Shown here: piece after piece, positions 1 to 11,187 of the stretch
Layout of the letters: every line of letters starts with the position of its first letter
How positions within the stretch are numbered: position 1 is the first letter of the stretch
From: Dentipellis sp. KUC8613
Lineage: Eukaryota; Basidiomycota; Agaricomycetes; Russulales; Hericiaceae
Length of the DNA: 64,000 bases
Assembly (NCBI GenBank): GCA_002286715.1
Contig: NSJX01000005.1
Span: 625,959 to 689,958 of the forward strand
Direction: 5' to 3'
The notes under the pieces: model-generated
What the model was told of the DNA's origin: nothing
Database searches by the model: none
What the model saw: the letters and a program-made list of their open reading frames with translations, nothing else
Translations under genes and position numbers: made by a program

Positions 1-1516
1 GCGCAGGACCGCCGTCGAGTCTCTGCTCAAGCGAAAGTTCAAACCCGAACGTTCCGTCGTTCTGGCCTATGGAATCGACGAAGAGCGTGGGGGTAGAGAC
101 GTGAGCGTGCTTTCATCGAATATGTTTGTATATGCTGAACCCGTATAACAGGGTGCGACTGCGATCCGGGACTACCTCCTGGCGAGCTACGGAGAGAACG
201 CGTTCTCAATCTTGGTTGACGAAGGCGGTAAGCCACCCCAATCTACCTACCTTGAAGGCATCGTGAAGGAACAATAATCGCACAGGTGGCTACTCCGACC
301 ACAACGGCGTCATCTTCTCCTCTCCAAGCGTAGCCGAGAAGGGGAAACTGAACGTCCGCATCGAAGTCACGACTCTCGGCGGGCACTCCAGCCAACCCCT
401 GCCTCACACCGTGCGCCCCTAACCACCCCAATTCCTCCATACCTAATCACACAGCGCAGAGCATCGGCTACCTCTCTGCCCTAATCAAGACCCTTGAGGA
501 TCACCCTCTCCCAGCCCACCTGTACCGCAATCGGACCTACTTCCGCGCCCTTGAATGTTCGGCGGCGCACGACCCCGGCCTGTCCTCGCACCTGCGCAAT
601 CTGATCGCAGACGCCCGGACGGACGACACCGCCCTAGCGGAACTGGAAACCACGCTCCTTGCACAAGACGAAAGAGGCTACCGGGCGATCCTCGCGACTA
701 CGCAGGCGGTGGATTTGATTGGCGGTGGGGTCAAGGTCAATGCACTCCCTGAGAGCGCGTGGGCGGTGGTGGACCATCGGATTGCGGACTGGAGGTAAGC
801 ACCGTAAATCCACCACCTCCCTCTCTCCATGTTGTGTTCATGTCGATTACTCGGTAGTTCTGTGGAATCGCTTCAAGAGCGCTACTCGGATGTCCTGTCC
901 TCTGTGGTGGCCGACTATAACCTGACGTTCGACGCCTTTGGCAAGTCGATGTCGGATGTCACGGATGCCGCGGGCCATGTTCGCATTTCCGATGCGTACG
1001 GGACGGCGCTCAACCCTGCGCCTGTGACTCCCACCGGAGAGAGTGAGCCGTGGAAGTTCCTTTCTGGGACGATCTTGTCGACGCTGGGGACGTCACTGCG
1101 TAAGGAGCTAGCTGGAAAACGTGCGGTGGTGGCTCCGGGAATGAATCTAGGTGAGTTGTCCCACGGATTAGGCAGGGTGCTTGGAGCATACGTCTCTGAC
1201 CCGATGTTCCATCTCCAGGCAATACTGGTATGTCACGGAGGAAGCGTGCTCTGGAAGGTGCTCATGAGACATACTAGATACGAGACACTATTGGAACCTC
1301 ACGAAGCATATCTTCCGCTACGGCCATCGTGATATGAAGGACGGTTTTAACGGAGCGCACACCATCAATGAAGGCATGTTCTCCGACCAACTCTGTAGAT
1401 GACTAAGATTGACTTTTTCCGATTCTCTAGCTATCCAAGGTGAAGAATACTTGGAGATGATACGGTTCTTTTCGCGACTCATTTTGAACGCGGACGAGAC
1501 TGACTTGTTGGAGTGA
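1..1516 (+). CDS. M20 family carboxypeptidase S-like (Gly-Xaa carboxypeptidase), 3' part
   Basis: This is the C-terminal portion of a zinc-dependent vacuolar or secreted M20A peptidase that removes C-terminal residues from peptides; the 5' end lies before the window. Exon pieces read YGIDEERGG (metal/catalytic Glu region), GGYSDHNGVIFSSP, TTLGGHSSQP, a long insert with LIGGGVKVNALPE, then GNTDTRHYWNLTKHIF and GAHTINE, whose His is the expected last zinc ligand. At least six introns are needed. The one at 1374-1430 starts with GC, not GT (G|GCATGT...CTAG), and restores the frame into IQGEEYLEMIRFFSRLILNADE before the TGA at 1514-1516. No disabling mutation is seen. Family assignment is firm; the exact member (CPS1 versus a paralog) is not. 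Confidence 0.85.
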
Positions 1517-2353
1517 ACTCGGATATTCATGCGGTCAGTGTAAGCCGCTGCCGCTCTAAGGCGTTATGGCTGTGCTGATACCGCGACTATAGACCAGTAA
1601 TCTAGTACTCCACTGCCTGCCTCTCAGATGGGGTCGAACACACCCAATATATTTCTCTAGTAGCGCCTGGCCAAAGTTTTTGCTTGTCGGGAGTATGATA
1701 ATGGCCTGTTCACGATTATGACTACGGCCATGCCTACCAGTCCGGTAGCTTCGACAACCCATGTTCGATACTGCGAGTCTGCCAGGCGAAGCTTCGGAGA
1801 CTGGCATGGTATGTACATGTTGTTTCGGAATTCATTTGCGAAGGATCTGTCATCGGAAATCACTTACCGATCGTTGGTCGCTGGGAAAGGCTAATGATCT
1901 CGCCTTTGTCGGCCTCTCAAATTGAAGAGCGAATGGAACGCCATCGATATCAGACCTGACCAGCATAGTTGATTCAGGATCCTTGACACGCGGCCCATCT
2001 CGGAACGCTGGGCGACTTCTCCTCCATGCCTGCGATAACGGACAAAATATGGTTTCAAGATGACTTTTGCGGGCATGCCCCCTGCAACGTAATGATACAC
2101 CTACATACTGCACATGGCTAGCATGGCCCGCAGATTCGTCCAAGAGCAATCCGCTTGACTGAACTAGCGCTACCACCCGGCGTTGGTTTCCCAAAAAGGC
2201 AATTTCCATTCCTCAAGACAGCTTCCGTTCATCTGAAGTACGTGAAAGAAATTGAATTTACTTGATCAGCTGTCTGCCATCTTCTGCGTCAAGCCTAGAC
2301 GTATATAAAACACAGGCCAATCCTCGGCCGCTCGTTATTTCCCCGCCTCCATC
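1517..2353. other. Intergenic; no gene recognised
   Basis: Only short ORFs without recognisable domains occur here on either strand. The last 60 bases form the promoter of the downstream peroxidase. Confidence 0.6.
2302..2310 (+). promoter_or_regulatory. TATA box of the heme-thiolate peroxidase gene
   Basis: TATATAAAA lies about 45-50 bases before the ATG at 2354, the usual position of a TATA box with a short leader. Confidence 0.6.
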
Positions 2354-3459
2354 ATGTCCGCCTCCACTGTTGTGAAGCGATTGGCTTTCGGTCTGGTTTC
2401 CACTCTGCTAGACACACTGATCGTTGGTGGGCTTCTTACATGGGATCTGGGACTATTTCTCTATAATTTGATTGCGCCATCGAGGAGGGTCGGGACTGTG
2501 GTTCCGAAAGGTCATCCCGGATTTGGAGGGAGTTGGCCAGAATATGTTCCACCGAAGGCAGGCGACAGCAGATGCTCGTGTCCCGCGCTCAACGCGATGG
2601 CCAATCATGGTACGGACATTCTCAACCACCGCGGAATGCACATTTTGTAAGTGGTGCTGAATCCCGCGCATGCAGGTATCATTCCTCATGACGGTCGCAA
2701 TATCTCCTTCCGTCATGTGACATCGCAAATTCACGCAACTTATAACTTCTCGCCGACCTTCTGCATTTTCACGTCCCGATACATCGCGCAAATCTTGGGT
2801 CGTTCTTTCCTCAATGACAAATTCGACCTTGAAGACATCGATGTCCATAATGGTATTGAACATGATGCCTCCCTTACTCGTGCGTTTCTACTTTATGCGC
2901 GGATTTCACCGTACGTTTAAGGACTTCTTGCAGGGGAGGACATGCATATTACCACCTCGCAAGCTAGCCCATCTCTGCCTCTTGTTGAGACATTGATAGC
3001 ATCCGCCACAGGCCCGCCTCTCCGCGGATACCACTCTGCGAACGGAGCTGCCACTGGTGCCAAACTCGACGACAACCTTGACCGGACACTGACGCTCGGG
3101 GACCTCGCACGCCTATCCACCAAGCGCCGCGCCGAGGCTGCCAAAACCAACTCTCAATTCTCCATGAGCACGATCCACAAGATCTTTGGCAGCTCCAAGT
3201 GAGTGCAACAACGTTCTGCGTCTATATCTGCGACCCATCTGACGTGCAATCGCACAGCTCGTCCACACTGCTCACGATATTTGGCGGACACCTGCCGACG
3301 ATCAATACTTTTCTCAAAGAGGAGCGCCTTCCACCTGGCTTCGAGTCCTTCATTCGGAAGCCGATGGGCTTGACGATGATGCAGTTCAACGCGACGGTTT
3401 TGCCTCTCGAGCTGAGTACTGGGGGAGAGGTGGAGCGGGAATGGCGTGCGTTGTTCTGA
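2354..3459 (+). CDS. Heme-thiolate peroxidase (chloroperoxidase / peroxygenase family)
   Basis: Predicted to be a heme-thiolate enzyme using H2O2 to oxidise or oxygenate organic substrates. Exons are 2354-2609, 2676-2879, 2934-3198 and 3258-3459, giving 308 residues. The N-terminus has a hydrophobic stretch (TLIVGGLLTWDLGLFLYNL), suggesting a membrane anchor or uncleaved signal. GHPGFGGSWPEYVPP is followed by CSCPALNAMANHGIIPHDG, which holds the proximal heme-ligand Cys of the family (here Ser-Cys-Pro where Pro-Cys-Pro is usual). The catalytic Glu motif follows as NGIEHDASLTR. The C-terminal FGSSNSSTLLTIFGG and EERLPPGFES are also family-typical. The start is chosen because it follows a TATA box at the right distance and opens the hydrophobic segment. 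Substrate cannot be told from sequence. Confidence 0.9.
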
Positions 3460-3762
3460 AAGCCGTGGTAATAGACTGGGATCCGCAAGGCACTCGATAC
3501 GAACGGGATATGTCAACGTTAGCATGCCTTTGACGACACGAATGCAATCAGCCTGCCTGTCAACCAGCCTGTCCATGAGGAATGGATGTTAGACCATAGT
3601 TGACGATTTTTCTGCGACCGTCAGGGAAACTGGTATTCTAAGTTGTGCTGTTCTGTGTAATATACAAAGTCCTCAAGTCACAAAAAGCCCGATTAACCCA
3701 AACATATGCTTCTAGGCCTCTATGGAGATATTTTGCCACTCTCAGCGTCCGTTCGCCTCGGT

Positions 3763-4966
3763 CTACGTCCCTTTGGGGAAGTCAGTAGACGCGAACACGT
3801 CCTCCCACTCATCGATCCGCGCCACCGTCTCGCCACAGAAGTCCCTAACCGTCTTCAGTGTGTCCGAGCCAAACTGGATGGTGTGCGGCACCGTCCTGCC
3901 AGCTGCAACGCCCTCGCCGCGGATGAGGTCTACCATGATCTTGATGCCCTTGACGGGGTCGCCGGGCTGCTTGCCGTCGTACGCTGGAGGATAAGGCGGC
4001 GTAAGAGCGCTGCCAAAGTCACAAAGCTGCCCGCGGAGACTTACCGGCAAGAGCAGCAGCCGCTGCACCACAGACGTTGTCATAGTCGGCGATGCGCGAG
4101 TTCGTGCTGGTGCGCTGGCTAGGCGCCAGGAAGGTCGTGCGGAAATAGCCAAACTCGAAGTTCATGCTGCGCAGGCCGAGGGGCTGCAGCTCGTTGTCCA
4201 TTGCCATAGAGAGAGCTGATGACGGCAGGCCGGTGATTAGCGAGGCTGGACGAGAGGGCTGGCAGGAGGGGACTTACAGCGGATGGCGGTCTTCGTCGCG
4301 CAGTAGAGTCCAGCGCTAACGATTCCCCTACAAATACAGGTGAGTCGACTGCTCGTCAGAAGAAGAGTGAGCGGACTTACTCCCAGCCGGCGATAGAGCC
4401 GATCCAGACGACAGTTCCTGTCTTACGAGGCCTCATGTACGGGAGGAAAGCGCGAGCGACGTTCAACGCGCCGAAGATATTCGTGCTATAGAAGACACCG
4501 TCAGCGACTGGCATGTATCAAGAAGGGAAAAATCAGCACTTACTTGAACTGGTCATAGGTCTCTTCAGGACTGTTCTTGACGTCAGTGTCTGCATGTCAA
4601 ACTCGCAAATCGTAGAACTCACGTAGTCTCCTCGAGTGCGCCTCCCGCGAGGTAGCCAGCATTGTTGACGAGAACGTCAATGCGGCCGTGGATCGCGATC
4701 GCCTTCTTGGCGACCTCGTGAAGGGTCTCAAGAGGCGCAGTGACTTCGAGCTCAAGCACATCAGCGCCCTTCTCTTTGAGCTCGTTGAGCTTGTCGACAG
4801 AGCGGCCACGAGCAGTCGCGATGACTTTGTCGCCACGCTTGAGCGCCTCGAGAGTCATCAGGCGGCCGAGGCCAGCACTGTTAGGTTGTGAGTCAGTGCT
4901 GCGATCTGATTGATTTCAAGATACTTACGAAGTTCCAGTGATGAGCCAGACAAGTTGACCAGACAT
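3763..4966 (-). CDS. Short-chain dehydrogenase/reductase, copy 1
   Basis: NAD(P)H-dependent oxidoreductase of the classical SDR family. Seven exons (4929-4966, 4623-4877, 4544-4570, 4381-4485, 4278-4327, 4045-4215, 3763-3983) give 288 residues. The cofactor motif is LITGTSAGLGRLMT. VLVNNAGYLAGG is the NNAG motif, and GIVSAGLYCATKTAIR holds the YxxxK catalytic pair. The C-terminus (DEWEDVFASTDFPKGT) is an extension seen in fungal SDRs of the C-terminal-longer type. The gene is the upstream-lying partner of a close paralog at 6210-7406 with the same orientation and the same exon phases, so the pair arose by tandem duplication. Substrate is unknown. Confidence 0.93.
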
Positions 4967-5074
4967 TTTGAATATGAGTTGAGGGGGTTGGAAAGGAGCT
5001 TGAGAGCCGAAGCTGAGTTGTTGGAGATGTGAGTGGTAGTGAGGATGATGTCGGTTGCAGGCTTTAGAGCTGCC

Positions 5075-5081
5075 ATTTATA
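5075..5081 (-). promoter_or_regulatory. TATA box of SDR copy 1
   Basis: TATAAAT on the minus strand, about 110 bases before the ATG at 4966. Copy 2 has a TATA box at the same distance. Confidence 0.55.
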
Positions 5082-6209
5082 CCCAGTGAACCCACTACGT
5101 ACGGTGGGTAAGCGCCTTCACCATGCTATTCCAATCCACCTCGACGTGACGGGGAACGGATATGTGGGTTCGGCTGGAGTAGGATGACCCCGATGCCCGT
5201 CTCCGAGCCCGCCTCGGTAGTGAAATTCGGTACAATGAAGCCACCTTTGAACACGTACACCTTTCCAGGCACGTACGCATACGATGCCGGGGACCCACCA
5301 TGACACTGTGATAGAACCATCACCACCAGGGTCGAGTCGGGGGAGCCACTTCGCGTCTATCATGCAAATTAAAGTTCGGAAGCAATAGCGTCCGGCCAGA
5401 CGCCAGATCTCTTCAGATGTGGATAGGACTCGAGACCCATATGCATCCACTCCTCCAAGAATGATCTGAGATCAAGTCGACTCACCCTGCGCGTGCGCCG
5501 GCGACTTATCGCAGATGATGTAGCCATCCTCGAGTTGACCCACATCGCGGCGCTTACTTTGAATGCCGAGCCGGGATGTCTGCCTAGCGGGACGGCGAGC
5601 TAGGAAGATCGAAACATCGGTGACTGCAGAGGACTCTATACTTTTCGACATAGGCTAGTGGAGAACATGAAGTCTGTGCAAGTTGTGCAAGAGAGCCGGG
5701 GGACTCGGAGCGGGAGCCTGCGAACTTGCCGAATCGGAGATTGCCGGCCGCGGCAAACGTATCAACGCGGTCACGTGCTAGCGAAGAGGACGCGAATATT
5801 TTGTGACGGTCTTTTCCTGCGATATTTGATTTCTGGCCGGAAGATGAGGCAGGTAAGGGCTTTGGTTCGAGTCCATGGGACGAAAGGGGTCGTATAAAGT
5901 TCGCCACATGACTACAAGGCGCGAACGTGAGGTTGTATTGAGCAAGTACGATCACCCTTATAGTCAAGCTGACAGCATAGCAAGAAGTGCGTCATTCGAT
6001 ATAAAACCTAGCTGAATCCCAGGTTCCCGGTCCTGCAAGCATGAGAGCAGAGCAAGCCATGAAACACGCAAAAAAGATAGCGATCCCTTTATCTAGATGC
6101 TAGCGATGTTAATAGTATACAGATGTAATACAGTGGCCGAATCTATAGCCAACTTTCTATGTGTATCGGAGATGCGACGAGAAAGGTATCGTGGTCAGGC
6201 CCTCAGCAA
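5082..6209. other. Intergenic between the two SDR copies
   Basis: About 1.1 kb with no ORF of recognisable coding character. It holds the promoter of copy 1 and the 3' flank of copy 2. A tRNA-like B-box string near 5863 was examined and rejected. Confidence 0.6.
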
Positions 6210-7406
6210 TTACGTGCCCTTAGGAAAGTCGGTAGACGCAAACACATCTTCCCACTCGTCGATCCTCGCCACTGTCTCACTGCAGAAGTCCCTGACCGTC
6301 TTCAGTGTGTCCGAGCCAAACTGGATGGTGTGCGGAACCTTCCTGCCAGCCGCAACACCCTCTCCGCGGATGAGGTCGACCATGATCTTGATGCCCTTGA
6401 TCGGGTCGCCGGGCTGCTTGCCGTCGTAGGCTGAAACACAGAGGTCGTTTTAGATTGTAGTTCGAGTCACCGGTTGCTTGGAGGGACTCACCAGCTAGAG
6501 CGGCAGCCGCTCCACCACACACGACATCATAGTCGGCGATGCGCGAGCTCGTGCTCGTGCGCTGGCTCGGCGCCAGGAAGGTCGTGCGGAAGTAACCGAA
6601 TTCGAAGTTCATGCTGCGCAGGCCGAGGGGCTGCAGTTCGTTGTCCATCGCCATCGATAGAGCTGGCAACAAAAGTTCGATTAGTGACACTGGAGCAGAT
6701 AAGTAAGGAGAGTCTTACAGCGAATGGCGGTCTTCGTTGCGCAGTAGAGTCCGGCGCTGACGATTCCCCTGGAGATCGCATTAAGTCTTGAATGTTATGA
6801 AGGACACAGGATGACTGGACTTACTCCCAGCCGGCGATAGAGCCGATCCAGACGACAGTTCCCGTTTTCCGGGGCCTCATGTATGGGAGGAAAGCGCGGG
6901 CGACGTTCAAGGCGCCGAAGATATTCGTGCTGTAGAAGGTGTGGTCAGAATCCGGCATAGTGGTAGGAACAGTAATCAGTATTTACTTGAACTGATCGTA
7001 GGTCTCCTGCGGACTATTATGGACGTCAGTAGCTGCACATCAGGCTCATATTTTACATGACTCACGTAGTCTCTTCGAGTGCGCCACCTGCGAGGTAGCC
7101 GGCGTTGTTGACCAGAACGTCGATGCGTCCGTGGATTGCAACAGCCTTCTTAGCGACCTCGTGAAGCGTCTCAAGAGGAGCGGTGACTTCAAGCTCGAGG
7201 ACATCCGCGCCCTTCTCTTTGAGCTCGTTGAGCTTCTCAACGGAGCGGCCACGAGCAGTCGCGATGACCTTGTCGCCGCGCTTGAGTGCCTCGAGAGTCA
7301 TGAGACGTCCGAGACCAGCACTGTCAACAGGTTAGCAGAGAGCAGATGCTACAGTGACATTGACCTACGAGGTCCCGGTGATAAGCCAGACAAGTTGACC
7401 AGACAT
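6210..7406 (-). CDS. Short-chain dehydrogenase/reductase, copy 2 (tandem paralog)
   Basis: Near-identical architecture to the SDR at 3763-4966. It starts MSGQLVWLITGTS, followed after the first intron by AGLGRLMTLEALKRGDK, then KGADVLELEVTAPLETLHE, NNAGYLAGGALEETT, the YCATK catalytic motif and an FPKGT C-terminus. Intron positions and phases match copy 1, while intron sequences and lengths have drifted. Exons are much more alike than introns and flanks, so the duplication is not recent and both copies are under constraint. Both are intact. Distinct promoters suggest possible differences in expression; this is inference. Confidence 0.93.
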
Positions 7407-8188
7407 TTTGTGGTAAGATAGAAGAGATTAGAGGAGCTGCTGAGTGTGCGACAGGAAAGGAGGAAGTGAGGATGCTGCAGCCTGACAGAGATGGGACCCG
7501 GTATTTATAGGTTGTTAGTTAGGTGGATGGTCTCGCACTGCCAGCTCATGTTCCAGAGAAGAGCGACCATCATGGTGTACAAGACCTGGCTAGCCTCTTC
7601 CTTCCGTTAAGCACCCACCTGAATTGCGCTTCGGGTGGGCGCCGGTGATGGGCTACGGCCCTTGGGCATCGTCCATCACCAGCAGGAAACATCCACCGCA
7701 TCCTCGGGCCACCCACAAAGATAGATAATGTACCCGGCTGCCGTATACCCGACCTGTGTGTTCCTAGCACGCAGCGCGACAAGAACTCGGACTGACCCAC
7801 ATCTCGCGATGGTTGCATGCGGACTGCTGTAGATGCAACGGCGAGAACAAAGCCTAGAGTCGAGTTGCTTGTAAGTAGTACCGATAGAGCATAACGTTTA
7901 TCTATCGGCATCCGGTGGACAAGTGGGTGGACGCTGTTGCCAGAGATTCTGACGATGGTGAGCTCGAGCAAGAAAGACGCTCGGGCCCGCGCCCGGCGCG
8001 CCGTGCCGGAACGCGATCACATGCTCACTCTCCGCCGCGCACGTGCTCTATATACGCGCCCGTTTTTGGCTGTCTTCGCGGTCGTCCAGCCAGTGGTCTG
8101 TTGGCATGGCATACCATCCATGTCAATGCGCACGACCATTACTGAAGTCTGAACACCAAACTGGTCATTTCTGCTCAAGCTTCACGAA
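7407..8188. other. Intergenic; divergent promoter region
   Basis: Contains the minus-strand TATAAATA (7502-7509) about 100 bases upstream of SDR copy 2 and, on the other side, the 5' flank of the kinase gene. No gene is recognised. Confidence 0.55.
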
Positions 8189-10223
8189 ATGCCGGTAATA
8201 GTGTCGAGCACTGTCGACTATTTCTTGTCGGCTCCACCTCGCCAGCCTACTGTCAGCCTTCAGTCTGGGATGGAATCGAGATATCTTCAGGCCCCTCCGA
8301 CGCCCTTCCGGACTTCCAGCTACTCTCAGCACTGCACCGCTGTAACTCCTCAAGAATCAAGCTCCGAGAACTCACCTCCTGTTCTTCGCGCAATCGTCCA
8401 GGATGCTCTTGCAGAAGCCCGTCGCTCACTTCCTCCCAGCCTTCAAGAAGCCAGATCCCGCCCATGCAGTCTTTCATGAATTCTTGGCTGCAGTGCCTAC
8501 CGTGGTGAGCTGATTGCTTCTCTCCATATCCGCATCGCTCAGCGGCCTGGTTGCGTACAGCGCAGCGTTATGCCAGCCCCCGTTCTCCGAGATGACGGAC
8601 TGGGACCTCAGCGCTCTGAGTATTCTTCAGACTCTGCATGTCGTAAAGGCTATCCCGGAGAGCCGCAGGCTGTAGAGCCGTCGCCAGTCGGATTACAGGA
8701 TTTTATGGCCGTCAAAAAGCTCGGCTTTGGCGACAGCGGTGTCGTGTATCTAGTAAAGCACAAACTCTCAAACAAGCTGTTCGCCATCAAGAAGATGGAA
8801 AAAGAGTTCCTTGACAGCGATGCCATTGAAATGTTGCTGCAAGAGCAACGCGCGCTTCTCAAGGTCCGCGACCGTGCTGGTCTTCTCCGCCTGGAGGCGA
8901 GCTTCCACGACTCGGAGTGCTTCTATCACGTCACTGTTCGTACATATCTCCACACCTCTCCTATTGAAATTCTGACATTTTGCTCAAGCAATTCCTGGCT
9001 GGCGGTGATCTGAGGGGGCAGATGAGCAAGTGCGGCCGACTCCGGCCGCGGCATGCCCTCTTTTACACAGCGAACTTGGTACGAGGATCTCTTGTCATCG
9101 CGCTCTCATCTTACCCAATACCTCATAGATCCTCGCTCTTGAAATGCTTCATGGGCTTGGCATTGTCCACCGCGACCTCAAGCCCGAGAACATTTTCATC
9201 GATGCTGACGGATATCCTGTCATTGGCGATCTTGGCATGTCGAAGCATCGCTCATTCACCTCCAGGCCACCGTCACTCCAAGACCAATCTGGTTGTGGTG
9301 TGTATTCCGCTCCCGAAATCTTTCTGGGGAAATCCTACAGCTTTGAGGTTGATTTTTGGGCGCTCGGAGTGATGCTCTTCGAGATGCTCTGTGGACGGAA
9401 GCCGTTCAGCGACGGATTTGACGGCTTGCGAGAGAGCGTGCTGCACGACCCAGTCGTCTTCACGCCACGCGATAGGGTCGACATACACACCCAGATATTC
9501 GTCTTCCACGTGCTTCAGAAGGATCCTAAGGACCGCCTAAGCCCGGGCGCCATGAAGCGGCACAAGTACTTCCGCGGGATGTAAGTCGCGAATATTTACT
9601 TTTCTGCTTCTTCGGTATTAACACTTACCAGCGATTGGGGCCGCTTGGCGCATCGGGAAATTGGAGCGCCCTGGACACCCAACACAGCTGCACTCAAAGC
9701 TGAGATCAAGGCGGCTGAGCGCGACAATCTCTGCTTCACTCTTGATGGTGCTGATCCTGTAGATCCTGATACCTTCCCGGACTACACGTTTCAAGCACCT
9801 TCTATTTTTGTTGCAACGTCTACTGGTGGAGTCTCACCCTTGTCTGACTCTCCTGACTCTTCTGCGGTCTCCGCATCGCCCGTCCTGATGGTGTCTTCTG
9901 CATCTCCCGGCGTTCCCCCCGCTGGCCTCGCCCTCTTCGGAGTCCCCGACTGCCTGTCTGATCTCCACAAGACACTCTCGGTTCCCTACTCTGCTGCCCT
10001 GTCTGTGTCATCGCCCTCACTGGCCACCTATTCAGACGCTACTACCCCGTCCGTGGGATCGATCGCATCTCCCACAACGACAACGTGGTCCGCTTCTACT
10101 TCGAGCACGAACCTCTATTCACCGTCTCCTCGCGTGGACTCGCCTACCCCGTCGCCTTCGCATGGAACTGCTTTGGGGGCTCTCACGGACCTCCGCCGTT
10201 GGATGAAGAGGTTCCATGCTTGA
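8189..10223 (+). CDS. Serine/threonine protein kinase (AGC-like)
   Basis: The kinase core is clear: GFGDSGVVYLVKH (glycine loop), FAIKKM (catalytic Lys), IVHRDLKPENIFID (catalytic loop), IGDLGMSK (DFG position is DLG), YSAPEIFLG (APE) and VDFWALGVMLFEMLCG. A C-terminal DWGRL segment after the core resembles the start of an AGC kinase tail; beyond it the protein is Ser/Thr-rich and low complexity. Certain introns are 8936-8988, 9079-9128 and 9581-9631. The 5' end is uncertain. One model begins at 8592 (MTDWDLSALSILQTL) with an intron 8643-8698. An open frame from 8570 reads straight into the kinase. A further coding-like stretch runs 8189-8515, and I use its ATG as the outer bound. Substrates are unknown. 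Confidence 0.8.
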
Positions 10224-10526
10224 TCATGTTGTGGCAGCGCTCTCCGTGTCAAGGGTTTGATATTGATACGTCAACTGTCTCCATTCTCATTTATGCATTC
10301 CTCCAATTCTCACAAGCTCCGTGTCATGATGCTATTGCATGAAGAAGTGGCCTGAATCTCGGCTTCTTGCCGTGGGTCTTGACCGGGTAAGTCGATAGAA
10401 ATTCCGCGTGTATATGGTAAAGCTACAGATATTTGTGAGGATAAAAGATCATACGCTATCAATATAAAATCATCAGCTGGGACGAGAAAACCTTAACGAC
10501 ATCCTATCCTTTAGTTATATGGGGGG
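10224..10526. other. Intergenic, convergent 3' ends
   Basis: Space between the 3' ends of the kinase and the minus-strand hypothetical gene. No feature seen. Confidence 0.6.
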
Positions 10527-11187
10527 CTAATGCACAATCTGCAACCTCTGCCTCTTGCTCTTCAAGAACACACCTTCCTCGAACTCCACCACTGCAACAT
10601 AATCAATCATGTCGTCCAACCCGTTCCGCAAGCTCCCCCACCTCGGCCCATGCCACGCCGAAAGCTCTAACGCATCCCCTTTTTCTGCAGACGCTGATAC
10701 GAAGAAGCCGCCTTCCTTCGCGGCCATAGCGACGTCATCTGTCTTGGAAAATAATGTCGGTGGAGCTGCCCAGGCGAAGTGGGACGAAATGGGGGAGTCG
10801 GGTGGGAAATCTTCAGTCGTCGGCGTTGCTGGAGGGTCCTGGTTGACGCGAATGACGTGCAACGCCACGATGTACGGTAGGACGGAGGACTCGAGGCCGT
10901 CAGGCTGGGTGGCGCCAGAGCTTCTGCGATGGATGGTGACTGCAACATTGGCAGGGCCAGCGCCGGCGCCGAAACCGAAATCGCGAAACGACGGCATGTC
11001 GTTCCGCCACAGCTATTCAGACACAGTGGGTGAGTATGTGCCATGGCACGATGTAGCCTGCCAGTCGCAGAACAAAGGATGGAGGGCGTACGGCAGCTTT
11101 GGATATGATCAGTTCTTCCCCACTTACTGTCACGTCTTCGCGTGCTGCGTCGCGTACCTCTTCTGTAGATAATAGTGGATGCGACAT
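10527..11187 (-). CDS. Hypothetical protein, about 200 residues
   Basis: I do not recognise this protein. Exon 1 starts MSHPLLSTEEVRDAARED and ends LRLAGYI. Exon 2 continues LWRNDMPSFRDFGFGAGAG and runs to KSKRQRLQIVH and the stop. The intron that joins them in frame (11013-11049) is only 37 nt, unusually short for this genome, so the splice model is tentative. The second half contains short conserved-looking blocks (VTIHRRSSG, ALELSAWHGPRWGSLRNGL, YVAVVEFEEGVF). No signal peptide, membrane segment or known domain is visible. Confidence 0.55.

Noticed and set aside
1850..2209. A 119-codon minus-strand ORF between the peptidase and the peroxidase
   Set aside because: No recognisable domain and no partner exons; overlapping ORFs in other frames are equally good.
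5855..5885. GGTTCGAGTCC, a match to a tRNA B box
   Set aside because: The flanks do not form a T-stem or acceptor stem and no A box or anticodon arm is found upstream.
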